DNA of 43,993 nucleotides from a virus. The stretch is taken from the IMG/VR virus record IMGVR_UViG_3300015195_000010, positions 1 to 43,993 of that record; one strand, given 5' to 3'. Made by a program: the position numbers and the translations under genes. This document shows, piece after piece, positions 5,816 to 12,627 of the stretch. Positions within the stretch are counted from its first letter, which is position 1. The number at the start of each line of letters is the position of its first letter. Below the pieces are notes generated by a model. It was not told where the DNA came from. It saw nothing but the letters and a program-made list of their open reading frames with translations, and made no database searches.

Positions 5816-6942
5816 CACTCGGCCTCCGTTTCGGCCGCTTCACGCGCCTTCGTCTTCTCCTGCGCCGCCCTGATCTTCACGCGCTTCTGGTCCGCCGCAA
5901 TTTCGACAGCGATCGCCATCTTGTCGGGCATGGCCGCGATGTCGAGCGTGTGCCGCGTGAGAATGGCGGCGACGTCCAGGACCGCGTTCGTGGCCGGGTC
6001 GTTGATCTCGGCGATTATCGCGTCGGCGACGGCCTTGCCCGGGTGGTCGTCAGCCTCGGCTTCAATCTCGGCTTCGACCGCTTCCGCTTGCTCGGCGATC
6101 TCCGGCTGCTCGACCGGCACGTCCTCGATTACGCTGACCTCGCCGGTTTCCGCGTCGACCGTTTCGATCTGGCTTTCGATCGCGTCCAGGCGGGAGAGCG
6201 GGATGGGCTCGGCCACGATTTCGGGCGCGGCCGTTGACCGGGCTTCGGCTCCAGGTGTGTCGCGGTGACGGATCGTGTCGTCATTGGAGAACACAACCTC
6301 TAGATCAGTCGACTGTGGAAGCCTCTTGGCGTGCCGGCGCATCACCGTCTTGATCGCGCCTTCGTCATAGAACTTCGTCCACATCAGGCTATTCGGAGCG
6401 CGGCTCTGCTGGCGCGCGCGCTCGATGCGCCAGCGCGGCATGTAATCCTTGCTCTTGGTCCCGTCCTTGAACGTGACGATCGAATAGGCACCGGTCACTT
6501 CGCCAGGGTCGCCCTCGTCATAGGGCTCGTGGTGGATGCGCATGTCGTCGCCGAGCAACCTCTGGAACGTGTCCTTTTCAAACACGGCAACAGCATCCCA
6601 TGAGGAAATCTCGCCGGAGTTGCGGACCTTCTTTTGGATACCGCGAACCATCGGTTGCCACTGGACCTTGCCGCCATAGACAACCATCACGCCTTCTTCG
6701 CCGTCTGGGAGAAGGCCGCTCTGCGCCGCCTTCGTCAAAGCACCGAACAGCGACCTGCGATCGGCCTTGGTGAGCAAATCCGGAGTCTGCTGAACGGCGG
6801 TCACCGCGACACGGATGAACCGATCGACAGGGATATGTTCAGGCAGCGCCATCTTGAGCTGCTCGCGAAAGGCGGGCTGCGAAAGCGTCTGCCGGAATAC
6901 TACGACGGGGTCGGCGGAGCGTTCAGCAATTTGAGTGGCCAT
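5815..6942 (-). CDS. recT: RecT-family single-strand annealing protein
   Basis: A 375-residue protein. The first ~230 residues follow the RecT/Bet-like annealase pattern (FIRVAVTAVQQTPDLL, SLFGALTKAAQSGLLPDGEEGVMVVYGGKVQWQPMVRGIQKKVRNSG, then ARQQSRAPNSLMWTKFYDEGAIKTVMRRHAKRLP). The C-terminal ~140 residues are Glu/Ala-rich and probably flexible. It would anneal single strands made by the YqaJ exonuclease in the same operon, for recombination-driven repair and circularisation. An HNH gene lies between the two. The ATG lies 20 bases inside the upstream gene. Confidence 0.93.
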   Translation of the reverse strand: MATQIAERSADPVVVFRQTLSQPAFREQLKMALPEHIPVDRFIRVAVTAVQQTPDLLTKADRRSLFGALTKAAQSGLLPDGEEGVMVVYGGKVQWQPMVRGIQKKVRNSGEISSWDAVAVFEKDTFQRLLGDDMRIHHEPYDEGDPGEVTGAYSIVTFKDGTKSKDYMPRWRIERARQQSRAPNSLMWTKFYDEGAIKTVMRRHAKRLPQSTDLEVVFSNDDTIRHRDTPGAEARSTAAPEIVAEPIPLSRLDAIESQIETVDAETGEVSVIEDVPVEQPEIAEQAEAVEAEIEAEADDHPGKAVADAIIAEINDPATNAVLDVAAILTRHTLDIAAMPDKMAIAVEIAADQKRVKIRAAQEKTKAREAAETEAE

Positions 6943-7411
6943 TTTTCTTCCTTTTCGCTTTGAAACGGGCTTCGATTGTGGCGCGGCAAACCCGGCAGAT
7001 GCGGGAGCCGTCGGAACGGATGCGGAGATTATCGCCGCTCAGCGGGTGGCCGCGCTTGCAGTGCGTCTTGGCGGCATTCTCGGCGGGCCGGTTCATCAAG
7101 CGATGTCGGCCCTTCGCCACCATGTCTCGCATGTTCGCGGTAGTGTCCCCGACGAACAGATGATCTGGATTGCAACAGTAGGGATTGTCGCAGCGATGCA
7201 GCACTTGGTCGTCTGGCCCGACTGGCTGACCCAATGCCATTACTAGGCGGTGGGCATAGACTGTCTTGCGACGAAGACGGCCGCCAGTGCCAAAGTTGCC
7301 GTAGCCGTGTGACACCGCCGCCGACCAAAGCCAGCAGCCGCTGTTGGGCTCGGGCGAAACCTTATCCCAAAATCGCGTCGGAAGCCGCTCATCGCCGAAC
7401 TGAACCTGCAT
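6923..7411 (-). CDS. HNH endonuclease (homing-type)
   Basis: A 162-residue protein with an N-terminal FWDKVSPEPNSGCWLW element, then YAHRLVMALGQPVGPDDQVLHRCDNPYCCNPDHLFVGDTTANMRDMVAKGR, the HNH_3 core with metal-site His/Asn/His and structural Cys residues. A second Cys cluster (HCKRGH, CRVCR) at the C terminus suggests a zinc site. It lies between recT and the exonuclease with overlaps on both sides, as free-standing homing nucleases often do. It could also process phage DNA. Confidence 0.85.
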   Translation of the reverse strand: MQVQFGDERLPTRFWDKVSPEPNSGCWLWSAAVSHGYGNFGTGGRLRRKTVYAHRLVMALGQPVGPDDQVLHRCDNPYCCNPDHLFVGDTTANMRDMVAKGRHRLMNRPAENAAKTHCKRGHPLSGDNLRIRSDGSRICRVCRATIEARFKAKRKKNGHSNC

Positions 7412-8340
7412 CAGGCGACTTCCTTCACTGTGATGCGACGATAAGCCTTGCGGCCATTGATGACCTCGCCCGGCTCGGCGGTGCGCTCCGGAATAGCGGC
7501 GACAGTCGTGGCGCGAACCACGAAGCCGTTGAGCATTGCGACCGCGGCGGCGCCGAGTTTGTCCAGTAGTTCAGCTTTCGCCGCGTCCTCGTCCTTTGAA
7601 GCTTTGAGGCGCGCTTCCTTCGCCCAAAGATATGTGACCGCCGCGTCCTGTGCTGCATTGTCGCCGGTGAGGTCGATCGTGTTGTCGCCGCTTTCGCGAT
7701 ACAGGTCCGCGATCGTGTCGAGGTCGCGCGTGTAATCGGCCGGCGGCGGATCGTTGGCTTCGATGCTCTGCCAAAAGGCTTCGATGCGCTTCTCGATCTC
7801 GGCATAAATCTTCGGGCGAAAGTCGTAGCTGAAACGCTCAAGCTTGTTGCCGCCGACCAGCACCAGGACGTCGCCCCAGCTTACGCCGTCGAGCCCCTGA
7901 TAGGCTTGGCTCTGAATGAGATAATGCGACGGCGGCTCATCGCCCCAGCCCTTGCGCACCAACCAATCGGCCGTCTTGACCTCGAGGATGCCAGGCCCGC
8001 GCTTGGGGCAGATCACGCGCCGGTCAGGATGCCCGCCCAGGCCCTTGCCGTTGGACAGCCGCTCAACCTGTTCGCGGTCGACGTAGCCGTAGCGCTCTTT
8101 GGCGGCTTCGATGATCGCGGCTTCGAGCCTCACTCCCCAATAGATGCGCTCATTGTCGGGCGTTCCATCGTCAGCCATCGCGTCGAAGACGGGCGTGTCG
8201 ATGTTGCCTTGCTTGCGGTGCCAAAGCTCGAAGCGCGTGAGATATGGCGAGCAATCGAACAGAGCCGCAACCTCGCTGGCGCCGACGACGCTGGCGCGGA
8301 ATTGATCTTCGGTGAGGGCGACTTGGCCGGGTGCGTTCAT
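7411..8340 (-). CDS. YqaJ-type (lambda exonuclease fold) recombinase nuclease
   Basis: A 309-residue nuclease. VVGASEVAALFDCSPYLTRFELWHRK matches the YqaJ N terminus. The PD-(D/E)XK site is seen as GHPDRRV (Asp) and GILEVKTA (Glu-x-Lys), with a downstream Gln motif in HYLIQSQAYQGL. The C terminus (about 235-309) has a helical tail and a small beta part. It should resect double-stranded ends to give substrate for RecT. It overlaps the neighbouring starts and stops by four bases (ATGA). Confidence 0.9.
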   Translation of the reverse strand: MNAPGQVALTEDQFRASVVGASEVAALFDCSPYLTRFELWHRKQGNIDTPVFDAMADDGTPDNERIYWGVRLEAAIIEAAKERYGYVDREQVERLSNGKGLGGHPDRRVICPKRGPGILEVKTADWLVRKGWGDEPPSHYLIQSQAYQGLDGVSWGDVLVLVGGNKLERFSYDFRPKIYAEIEKRIEAFWQSIEANDPPPADYTRDLDTIADLYRESGDNTIDLTGDNAAQDAAVTYLWAKEARLKASKDEDAAKAELLDKLGAAAVAMLNGFVVRATTVAAIPERTAEPGEVINGRKAYRRITVKEVA

Positions 8341-8714
8341 GCTGCTTGCTCCAGAATGCTGTCGCCCATCCGCAGCCGGCGGGCGTCCTTCATCACTTGG
8401 TCGACCGGCGGCGCCTCAGATTCGGCCAGCTCGTTGGCCTCCCACCATTCCTCGGAATAAATCGGGAAGCCGGAGGCGTTGGCAAACGGCTCGATTACGT
8501 CATGCCGGAGATTATCCAGCTCGCTTTCAATGTCGGCTGCGTGGTTTGAGAACGCCCGGGACACATCGCCCCACTGATACCAGCGATCGGCCATGCGCTC
8601 CGCGGCGTCCATTTCGGCAAGAAGCTGTCGCGCCCGTTCTCCAAACGCCCAAGAGTTGATGGCATCAAGATCGCCCTGGCGCTGATCGTCCCGCATCTGT
8701 TTGACCGCGCCCAT
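8337..8714 (-). CDS. Acidic helical protein, unknown
   Basis: From the ATG at 8714 (TAATG overlap with the previous gene) the product is 125 residues, acidic and largely helical (INSWAFGERARQLLAEMDAAERMADRWYQWGDVSRAFSNHAADIESELDNLRHDVIEPF). It has many Trp residues and no Cys. The frame is open upstream but the coupled ATG is the sensible start. It lies just before the exonuclease; a recombination accessory role is only a guess. Confidence 0.6.
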   Translation of the reverse strand: MGAVKQMRDDQRQGDLDAINSWAFGERARQLLAEMDAAERMADRWYQWGDVSRAFSNHAADIESELDNLRHDVIEPFANASGFPIYSEEWWEANELAESEAPPVDQVMKDARRLRMGDSILEQAA

Positions 8715-8908
8715 TAAGCGGCAATCCTCGCCCAGCCCTTGCGCGCCGGAAGCTGCTCGACGTCGACCAATTGCTCGTCGGGTGTGAACGCCTTGTCGAT
8801 TGCCGCTTGAGCTTCCGGGGATAGCCGCGTTGGCGGGTGGGCTAAGCGGTAAAGCAGAGCGCGCAGTTCGTGCGGCGGCTCGATGGCGGGCCATGTGCGG
8901 AGCGTCAC
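8714..8908 (-). CDS. Small unknown protein
   Basis: GTG 8908 overlaps the stop of the preceding gene (GTGA) and gives 64 residues (TLRTWPAIEPPHELRALLYRLAHPPTRLSPEAQAAIDKAF...). An upstream ATG at 8953 would add 15 residues and a larger overlap. Helical with a Pro-rich link, no motif recognised. Part of the leftward early operon. Confidence 0.5.
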   Translation of the reverse strand: MTLRTWPAIEPPHELRALLYRLAHPPTRLSPEAQAAIDKAFTPDEQLVDVEQLPARKGWARIAA

Positions 8909-9111
8909 GAAAGCCACCCGCGCAAAAGCTGAAGCGCGAAATAGCCGATGCACCCGAGCGCCAGCCAGATCGCCAGCGTCCCGATGATGTGCTCCAACCG
9001 ATGCTGCCGGCGCGTCTCGACCTTTAACTGCTCGGCGCGAAGCTGCTCGAATAGATTGGGCCGCGTGTCATAATCGACCGGCGGGACGATGCGGAGGTCG
9101 GGGCGGGTCAT
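8905..9111 (-). CDS. Small protein with C-terminal membrane helix
   Basis: ATG 9111 overlaps the upstream stop (ATGA) and gives 68 residues. A charged helical N-terminal half (FEQLRAEQLKVETRRQHRLEH) is followed by a hydrophobic helix (about 45-63, IIGTLAIWLALGCIGYFAL). The layout suggests a tail-anchored inner-membrane protein. Small membrane proteins of early phage operons sometimes block superinfection, but nothing here shows that. Confidence 0.55.
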   Translation of the reverse strand: MTRPDLRIVPPVDYDTRPNLFEQLRAEQLKVETRRQHRLEHIIGTLAIWLALGCIGYFALQLLRGWLS

Positions 9112-9419
9112 GCCGCTAACTCCGGCAATAGCCAAATCGTCTTGAGCGGGCCGCAGCCAAAACCGCCGAGCGGGGCGTTCCAGTGGCCGCGCTTCTTGGC
9201 TAGCCGACCTTCCTTCGCCGCTTTGTTCAGCCGGCGAATGATCGCTGGCGGGACTTGGCCGATGTCAACGATGTAACCACGGTCACGAAGCATCCGCTCC
9301 GCTAGTTCGACGGTCCATTCGTTGAGCGCCTGCCGCGTCGCCTCACTGGCGGCAGGCTTGGGGGAAGTCGCGTTCTGGGAGGATTTAGAGGCGGCGACCG
9401 GGGAGGGATGCGTTTTCAT
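9108..9419 (-). CDS. First gene of the leftward early operon
   Basis: A 103-residue basic protein. The N-terminal ~28 residues are Ser/Ala/Pro-rich and probably disordered. The rest (ALNEWTVELAERMLRDRGYIVDIGQVPPAIIRRLNKAAKEGRLAKKRGHW) looks like a small winged-helix DNA-binding fold. The ATG lies only six bases after a predicted -10 element, with no clear Shine-Dalgarno, so the mRNA may be leaderless. As first gene under CI control it may be an early regulator. Confidence 0.65.
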   Translation of the reverse strand: MKTHPSPVAASKSSQNATSPKPAASEATRQALNEWTVELAERMLRDRGYIVDIGQVPPAIIRRLNKAAKEGRLAKKRGHWNAPLGGFGCGPLKTIWLLPELAA

Positions 9420-9425
9420 GCACCC

Positions 9426-9454
9426 CGTTTGTCCGATTATCGGAAGTTGGTCAA
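9426..9454 (-). promoter_or_regulatory. Predicted leftward early promoter pL with operator in the spacer
   Basis: On the - strand, TTGACC (9454-9449), a 17-base spacer and CAAACG (9431-9426) form a promoter-like pair. The spacer contains the perfect operator palindrome 9432-9444. The layout mirrors pR (TTGCGG-17-CATACG, operator in the spacer). The expected start point falls on or next to the ATG at 9419. Confidence 0.6.
9432..9444. promoter_or_regulatory. CI-type operator OL1
   Basis: TCCGATTATCGGA is a perfect 13-base palindrome and is followed by A, extending the arm to TCCGATTATCGGAA. Related sites lie 32 bases away (9464-9476) and in the cI-cro gap (10622-10634, 10656-10668). It is the best-conserved copy and lies inside the pL spacer. 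Confidence 0.72.
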
Positions 9455-9463
9455 GTCACTAAA

Positions 9464-9476
9464 TGCGATTATCGGA
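9464..9476. promoter_or_regulatory. CI-type operator OL2
   Basis: TGCGATTATCGGA differs from the OL1 palindrome only at its second base. It lies upstream of the predicted pL -35 element, 32 bases (about three helical turns) from OL1, which would suit cooperative binding of repressor dimers. Confidence 0.65.
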
Positions 9477-9483
9477 AAATAAT

Positions 9484-9942
9484 TCAGACCTTAGGGCAGA
9501 GATTAGGACTGCTGGCCTCCGACGGGAGCGTGATCGACCATTTGCTGTTGGCGAAAAACACCGAGTAGCCAACATAGCCCCCAAAGCCGTTCTTCGCATT
9601 GACCCAGCCGCAATAATCCAACGGCCCCCGGCGCCTAATGTCTCGAAACTGCGCCGAATCGGGGTCCCTGAGCTTGCCTTTGATTAGGTCCTTGACTGCC
9701 GCCTGAGTGTCAGCCGCTAGCGGTCGTGGGTCCGTTTCGATCGCAGCCTGAACGTCGATTTGCTGATCCCGCGTCATGGCGTGCCAGACGCCTTCGTCAA
9801 AATCCGCTGGCATGTGTTCGCGATCCCACTTCACCCTGTCCGCGGCGATGTCGCGCATCACTTCGTCAATCGTTTTGATGTGCACCTGCGCCAACGTTGG
9901 GGCCGCCACGAGTGCGAAAATCAAAGCCGCCGCGCGAACCAT
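9484..9942 (-). CDS. Exported protein co-transcribed with the repressor
   Basis: A 152-residue protein with a clear signal peptide (MVRAAALIFALVAAPTLAQ) and no other membrane helix. The mature part ends with a conserved-looking segment (DPDSAQFRDIRRRGPLDYCGWVNAKNGFGGYVGYSVFF), a pattern seen in secreted uncharacterised bacterial proteins. Its ATG lies 22 bases inside the 3' end of cI, so it should be expressed from the prophage. That position suggests a lysogenic-conversion or superinfection-exclusion protein in the periplasm; this is inference. Confidence 0.7.
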   Translation of the reverse strand: MVRAAALIFALVAAPTLAQVHIKTIDEVMRDIAADRVKWDREHMPADFDEGVWHAMTRDQQIDVQAAIETDPRPLAADTQAAVKDLIKGKLRDPDSAQFRDIRRRGPLDYCGWVNAKNGFGGYVGYSVFFANSKWSITLPSEASSPNLCPKV

Positions 9943-10586
9943 ACTGGCCTCCCTCGGATAGTCGTCTCGGTTTCCTCAATCTCGTAGGACGAATAGCGAG
10001 GATTCGCGCTGAAGATGCGATACCAGCCGCGTTTGCCTGGCACCCGTTCGACCAGCTTCAGCACATAGCCATCTTCGTCCCACAGCGCGAATGGCCCAGG
10101 CTGGCGAGGATCGCGGTCGCGGCGGTCGACAAGTATCTGGTCGCCGTGGAAGAAATCGGGCTCGGCGCTATCGCCGCGAATGTCGATCAGCTCAAAGTCA
10201 TCTGGCTTGCCGCGCAACTCCTCCTCAATTAGCCGCCGCGGCAGCTTGGCGACGATGTGATCACCCTCTCCGGTCCCGCCGCCGCCGGCCCCAACATAGG
10301 AGGGGAGCACGGCTATCTCGACATAGGCCAGGTCCGGAAAGGCGTCCGGCAAATCCGGCTCTAGCGGCCGGACGCCTCTGGCCTTGTCTTGCTCCCGCGC
10401 GTTCAGCCATTCCCGCGCGCGAATCACCTCGCCAGCCTTGAACTGGCGCTCGCCGATTTTCGCCTTCGAGATTTTGTTGTCTTCGAGCTTCAGCGCCATC
10501 GCCAAGTCGCGCTGTTTCAGTCCGAGCGCATCCAATCGCTCAAATATCTCGACCGCCTCGGGCTGCTGCGTCTTCAGGTCCGCCAT
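9921..10586 (-). CDS. CI-like repressor with S24/LexA-type C-terminal domain
   Basis: From ATG 10586 the protein has 221 residues; an ATG at 10682 in the same frame would overlap the operators and is unlikely. The N-terminal XRE-like helix-turn-helix is about 8-60 (FERLDALGLKQRDLAMALKLEDNKISKAKIGERQFKAGEVIRAREWL). The C-terminal part (~115-215) has the S24 peptidase/LexA pattern with Ser in RGDSAEPDFFHGDQILVDRRD and the Lys in GYVLKLVERV, preceded by a Gly-rich linker (GAGGGGTGEG). It should maintain lysogeny by binding the paired operators and be cleaved on DNA damage. Confidence 0.88.
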   Translation of the reverse strand: MADLKTQQPEAVEIFERLDALGLKQRDLAMALKLEDNKISKAKIGERQFKAGEVIRAREWLNAREQDKARGVRPLEPDLPDAFPDLAYVEIAVLPSYVGAGGGGTGEGDHIVAKLPRRLIEEELRGKPDDFELIDIRGDSAEPDFFHGDQILVDRRDRDPRQPGPFALWDEDGYVLKLVERVPGKRGWYRIFSANPRYSSYEIEETETTIRGRPVWFARRL

Positions 10587-10621
10587 GCGACCATTGAGCC
10601 GCGCTTTCCGAAAGTCGCAAT

Positions 10622-10634
10622 CGCGAATATCGGA
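10622..10634. promoter_or_regulatory. CI-type operator OR2
   Basis: CGCGAATATCGGA matches the TCCGATTATCGGA palindrome at 10 of 13 bases, with the right arm perfect (ATCGGA followed by AA). It lies 34 bases from the next operator and nearer to cI, where it could regulate the repressor's own promoter. Confidence 0.5.
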
Positions 10635-10643
10635 AAAATGCGC

Positions 10644-10672
10644 TTGCGGTTTAGTTCCGATTATCGCATACG
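10644..10672 (+). promoter_or_regulatory. Predicted rightward early promoter pR with operator in the spacer
   Basis: TTGCGG (10644-10649), a 17-base spacer and CATACG (10667-10672) form the promoter. The operator TCCGATTATCGCA (10656-10668) fills the spacer and touches the -10, so repressor would block polymerase. The ATG of the cro-like gene is eight bases after the -10, which implies a leaderless or nearly leaderless mRNA. Confidence 0.6.
10656..10668. promoter_or_regulatory. CI-type operator OR1
   Basis: TCCGATTATCGCA differs from the perfect OL1 palindrome by one base near its end. It overlaps the pR spacer and the first bases of the -10 element. Confidence 0.65.
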
Positions 10673-10680
10673 TCTCAATC

Positions 10681-10884
10681 ATGGAAACAGCAGCAGATCA
10701 GATCATCGACGCGCTTGGCGGCACCAGCGCCGTTGCGACGATGACCGAAGCGCCGACTTCGACCGTGCATAGCTGGCGGAAGATTGGCATCCCCCGCTCA
10801 CGTCTCGCCCATCTTCGGTTGCTTGCGGAAGCGCGGGGCATCCAACTGCCCGCCATCGAAGATGATGCGCAGGCCGCAGCATGA
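10681..10884 (+). CDS. Cro-like HTH protein
   Basis: A 67-residue protein (METAADQIIDALGGTSAVATMTEAPTSTVHSWRKIGIPRSRLAHLRLLAEARGIQLP) with a helix-turn-helix at about 9-47: helix DQIIDALGG, turn, AVATMTEAPTSTVHSWRK as recognition part. Small HTH proteins with this TSTVHSWRKIGIPRSR pattern occupy the cro position, divergent from an S24 repressor, in many alphaproteobacterial prophages. It should antagonise CI at the shared operators and favour lytic growth. No Shine-Dalgarno is visible at its start. Confidence 0.82.
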   Translation: METAADQIIDALGGTSAVATMTEAPTSTVHSWRKIGIPRSRLAHLRLLAEARGIQLPAIEDDAQAAA

Positions 10885-10988
10885 CCACATTCACGAACAC
10901 GCGCCCCCGTAACTCCTGTTCGGTCGCGCGTCAGGGCCGGAACAACACTCGGCCGGGTGCCGGCCCGTCCTTTTTGAACGAGCCTTGA
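10881..10988 (+). CDS. Doubtful 35-residue frame after cro
   Basis: ATG 10881 overlaps the cro stop (ATGA) and runs 35 codons. The product is Arg/Asn-rich and low in structure. The frame covers a strong terminator-like hairpin, so it may be a by-product of that hairpin rather than a gene. Confidence 0.2.
   Translation: MTTFTNTRPRNSCSVARQGRNNTRPGAGPSFLNEP
10934..10975 (+). terminator. Rho-independent terminator after cro
   Basis: GGGCCGG (10934-10940) pairs with CCGGCCC (10960-10966), with a further GC-rich hairpin possible inside the loop. GTCC and TTTTT (10971-10975) follow. It sits where lambda has tR1, just after cro, and would limit early rightward transcription. No antiterminator gene was recognised. 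Confidence 0.7.
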
Positions 10989-11129
10989 TCGGTGAGGACG
11001 GGGATCATCATGCGTTCGACGGCACCCGGCGATAAAGCCGGGGACGGGGGTCCGGGAAATAGACCGGGCACCGCCGGGACGCACACACATAATCGTCCTT
11101 CATCGCACTTGGACGGGAGCGCTCTATAG
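10989..11129 (+). other. GC-rich gap with hairpins and a doubtful 39-codon frame
   Basis: The gap holds repeated CCGGG words and a hairpin CCCGGC-GATAAA-GCCGGG near 11025-11042. A frame from ATG 11010 to TAG 11127-11129 directly abuts the GTG of the next gene, but its product (Gly/Pro/Thr-rich) looks non-coding. The region may be an mRNA leader that affects read-through after the terminator. Confidence 0.35.
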
Positions 11130-11444
11130 GTGGCTTCCGATCCGAAAATCTTCGGTGAACCGCAATCCAAGATCCTCGGCGACATCGGGACGGCGCTGCT
11201 CCAGGTGAAGAATGCGCGTGGTTTGACCGCTGAGGACATGCGCGTTGTGTTCGGCCTCAAGGTCGATGACATGGTTTCGAAATATATCGCTGGCGAGTCC
11301 GAGATGGGCATCGTTGCTTGGATGCGCGCCAATGAGGCGTGGCCGGAGTTAGCCGACAAGTTGGAGGAGACGGCCGCCGAGCGGGCGTTGCGGGCTCGCC
11401 AGGTAGCGCTGCCATTGGCTGGCGGGAAGCGGGGTCGAGGATGA
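11130..11444 (+). CDS. HTH-like early regulator candidate
   Basis: A GTG start gives 104 residues. Residues ~14-70 (KILGDIGTALLQVKNARGLTAEDMRVVFGLKVDDMVSKYIAGESEMGIVAWMRANEAWPEL) have the layout of an XRE-like helical DNA-binding domain, with helix 2-3 around TAEDMRVVFGLKVDDMVSKYI. Position after cro and the terminator is that of CII-type activators in lambdoid phages. No direct evidence for activation is visible. Ends with a basic tail (GGKRGRG). Confidence 0.7.
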   Translation: MASDPKIFGEPQSKILGDIGTALLQVKNARGLTAEDMRVVFGLKVDDMVSKYIAGESEMGIVAWMRANEAWPELADKLEETAAERALRARQVALPLAGGKRGRG

Positions 11445-11617
11445 CGGCCCGCCGCACCTGGACAAACCATGAGGCCGCTAAGGCTCGCCAGATGCGCGAC
11501 GAGGGCATTTCGTGGCGGAAGATTGGGCGCGCGTTGGGGCGGTCCGAAGGGTCGGTTTCCGGTTTCCTGCACTACAGCCACAAGCTCGTTCGAGTGCGGC
11601 AGGAGCGACCGCTGTGA
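11441..11617 (+). CDS. Small GcrA/Myb-like HTH protein
   Basis: ATG 11441 overlaps the previous stop (ATGA) and gives 58 residues. The core TWTNHEAAKARQMRDEGISWRKIGRALGRSEGSVSGFL follows the pattern WT-x6-LR-x-M-x-EG-SW-x-IG-x-LG-x-S-x-SV seen at the N terminus of GcrA-type and related Myb/SANT-like helix-turn-helix proteins. GcrA is an alphaproteobacterial sigma70 cofactor that acts at GANTC-methylated promoters. It lacks the C-terminal sigma-interaction domain of full GcrA, so it may be a competitor or a plain DNA-binding protein. Confidence 0.68.
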   Translation: MTARRTWTNHEAAKARQMRDEGISWRKIGRALGRSEGSVSGFLHYSHKLVRVRQERPL

Positions 11618-12627
11618 GCCGCCCCGCGACCAGCAGATTGAAAGTGAACCCGCCGCTGGGGACGCTGCCGGTGCTGCAGTATTGCGCGCCGGATCAGTTG
11701 CAGATTGATGACGCTTACCAGCGCAGCCTCGAGGCCAGCGGCAGCCAAGCGCTGGTCCGTCGCCTCGCCGTGCATTGGGATTGGGGGTTGTGCCAGCCTC
11801 TGTTCGTTGCGCGGCGTGATGACGGCAGGCTGTATGTCGTCGACGGCCAGCATCGGCTCGCGGCGGCCAAGCTTCGGGGCGATATTTGGCAATTGCCTTG
11901 CGTGGTCACCAGCTTCGCCAGCGCGGGTGACGAGGCGGCATCATTCGTTGCGCTGAACCAGCAGCGCCGGCCACTGACCGCACTCGATCTTTTCAAGGCG
12001 GCGCTGGCCGCTGGCGACAATGAGGCAGAGGCCGTGCTCGCCGCGATCACCGCCGCTGGGCTGACGCTAGCCAACACGACGAATAATCAAGTCATGCGCC
12101 CGGCATCGGTGATGAACATCGGCGGACTGCTGCGCTGCTACCGGCGCAATGGCGGCGAGGGCGTGTTACGCGCCGCACTCGCCGCGCTCGCACAAGCATG
12201 GCCCGGCGAAGTGCTGCGCTATGCTGGCACAATCTTCCCTGGCCTGGCGGCGATCGCGAGCGATGAGCTTCGGCTTCGCAGCGCCGCGGCAGAGTTCATC
12301 GGACCGCTGGCCACTCTCGCCGGAGCGCGCTCACAAACCGAGTGGCGGGGGATCATCAAGGCTTCAGTCGGAGAGTCGGGCGGCATGGCACGCGAGGCAT
12401 CCGAATTGGTGTTCCGCACGGCCTGGAGGTCGCGTCACTTAGCCGAGCCGCCGCCGACCAACGTGGTTCCGCTCGCCCCCCCCCCGCGCATCCCTTCGCC
12501 GAAGCGCAGCTTTGCCGAGCAGCTCGCCATGGTTGAGCGCGGCGAGGCGACCTGTTCGACGCATCACCGGATCCGTCGCCCCGATCCTGACCGGACGCTC
12601 GGCGGCGTCGCGGGGGAAATCCTGTGA
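11614..12627 (+). CDS. ParB/Srx-fold N-terminal domain protein
   Basis: GTG 11614 (GTGA overlap, AGGAG at 11601) gives 337 residues. The N-terminal half has a ParB-type nuclease-like fold: APDQLQIDDAYQRSL, then the hallmark DGQHRLAAAKLRG at about 77-88, and FVALNQQRRPLTALDLFKAALAAGD. The C-terminal part is helical (RAALAALAQAWPGEVLRYAG...) with a Pro-rich stretch (~290-305). No ParB-type helix-turn-helix is seen, so binding to parS is not expected. Proteins of this kind occur in phage early regions with unclear roles in DNA transactions. Confidence 0.78.
   Translation: MSRPATSRLKVNPPLGTLPVLQYCAPDQLQIDDAYQRSLEASGSQALVRRLAVHWDWGLCQPLFVARRDDGRLYVVDGQHRLAAAKLRGDIWQLPCVVTSFASAGDEAASFVALNQQRRPLTALDLFKAALAAGDNEAEAVLAAITAAGLTLANTTNNQVMRPASVMNIGGLLRCYRRNGGEGVLRAALAALAQAWPGEVLRYAGTIFPGLAAIASDELRLRSAAAEFIGPLATLAGARSQTEWRGIIKASVGESGGMAREASELVFRTAWRSRHLAEPPPTNVVPLAPPPRIPSPKRSFAEQLAMVERGEATCSTHHRIRRPDPDRTLGGVAGEIL

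Larger units (their letters stand above)
10587..10680. promoter_or_regulatory. cI-cro intergenic switch region
   Basis: This 94-base gap separates the divergent cI and cro-like genes. It contains operators at 10622-10634 and 10656-10668 and the predicted pR promoter. A promoter for cI on the - strand is expected here, but no convincing element was picked out by eye. Confidence 0.75.
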
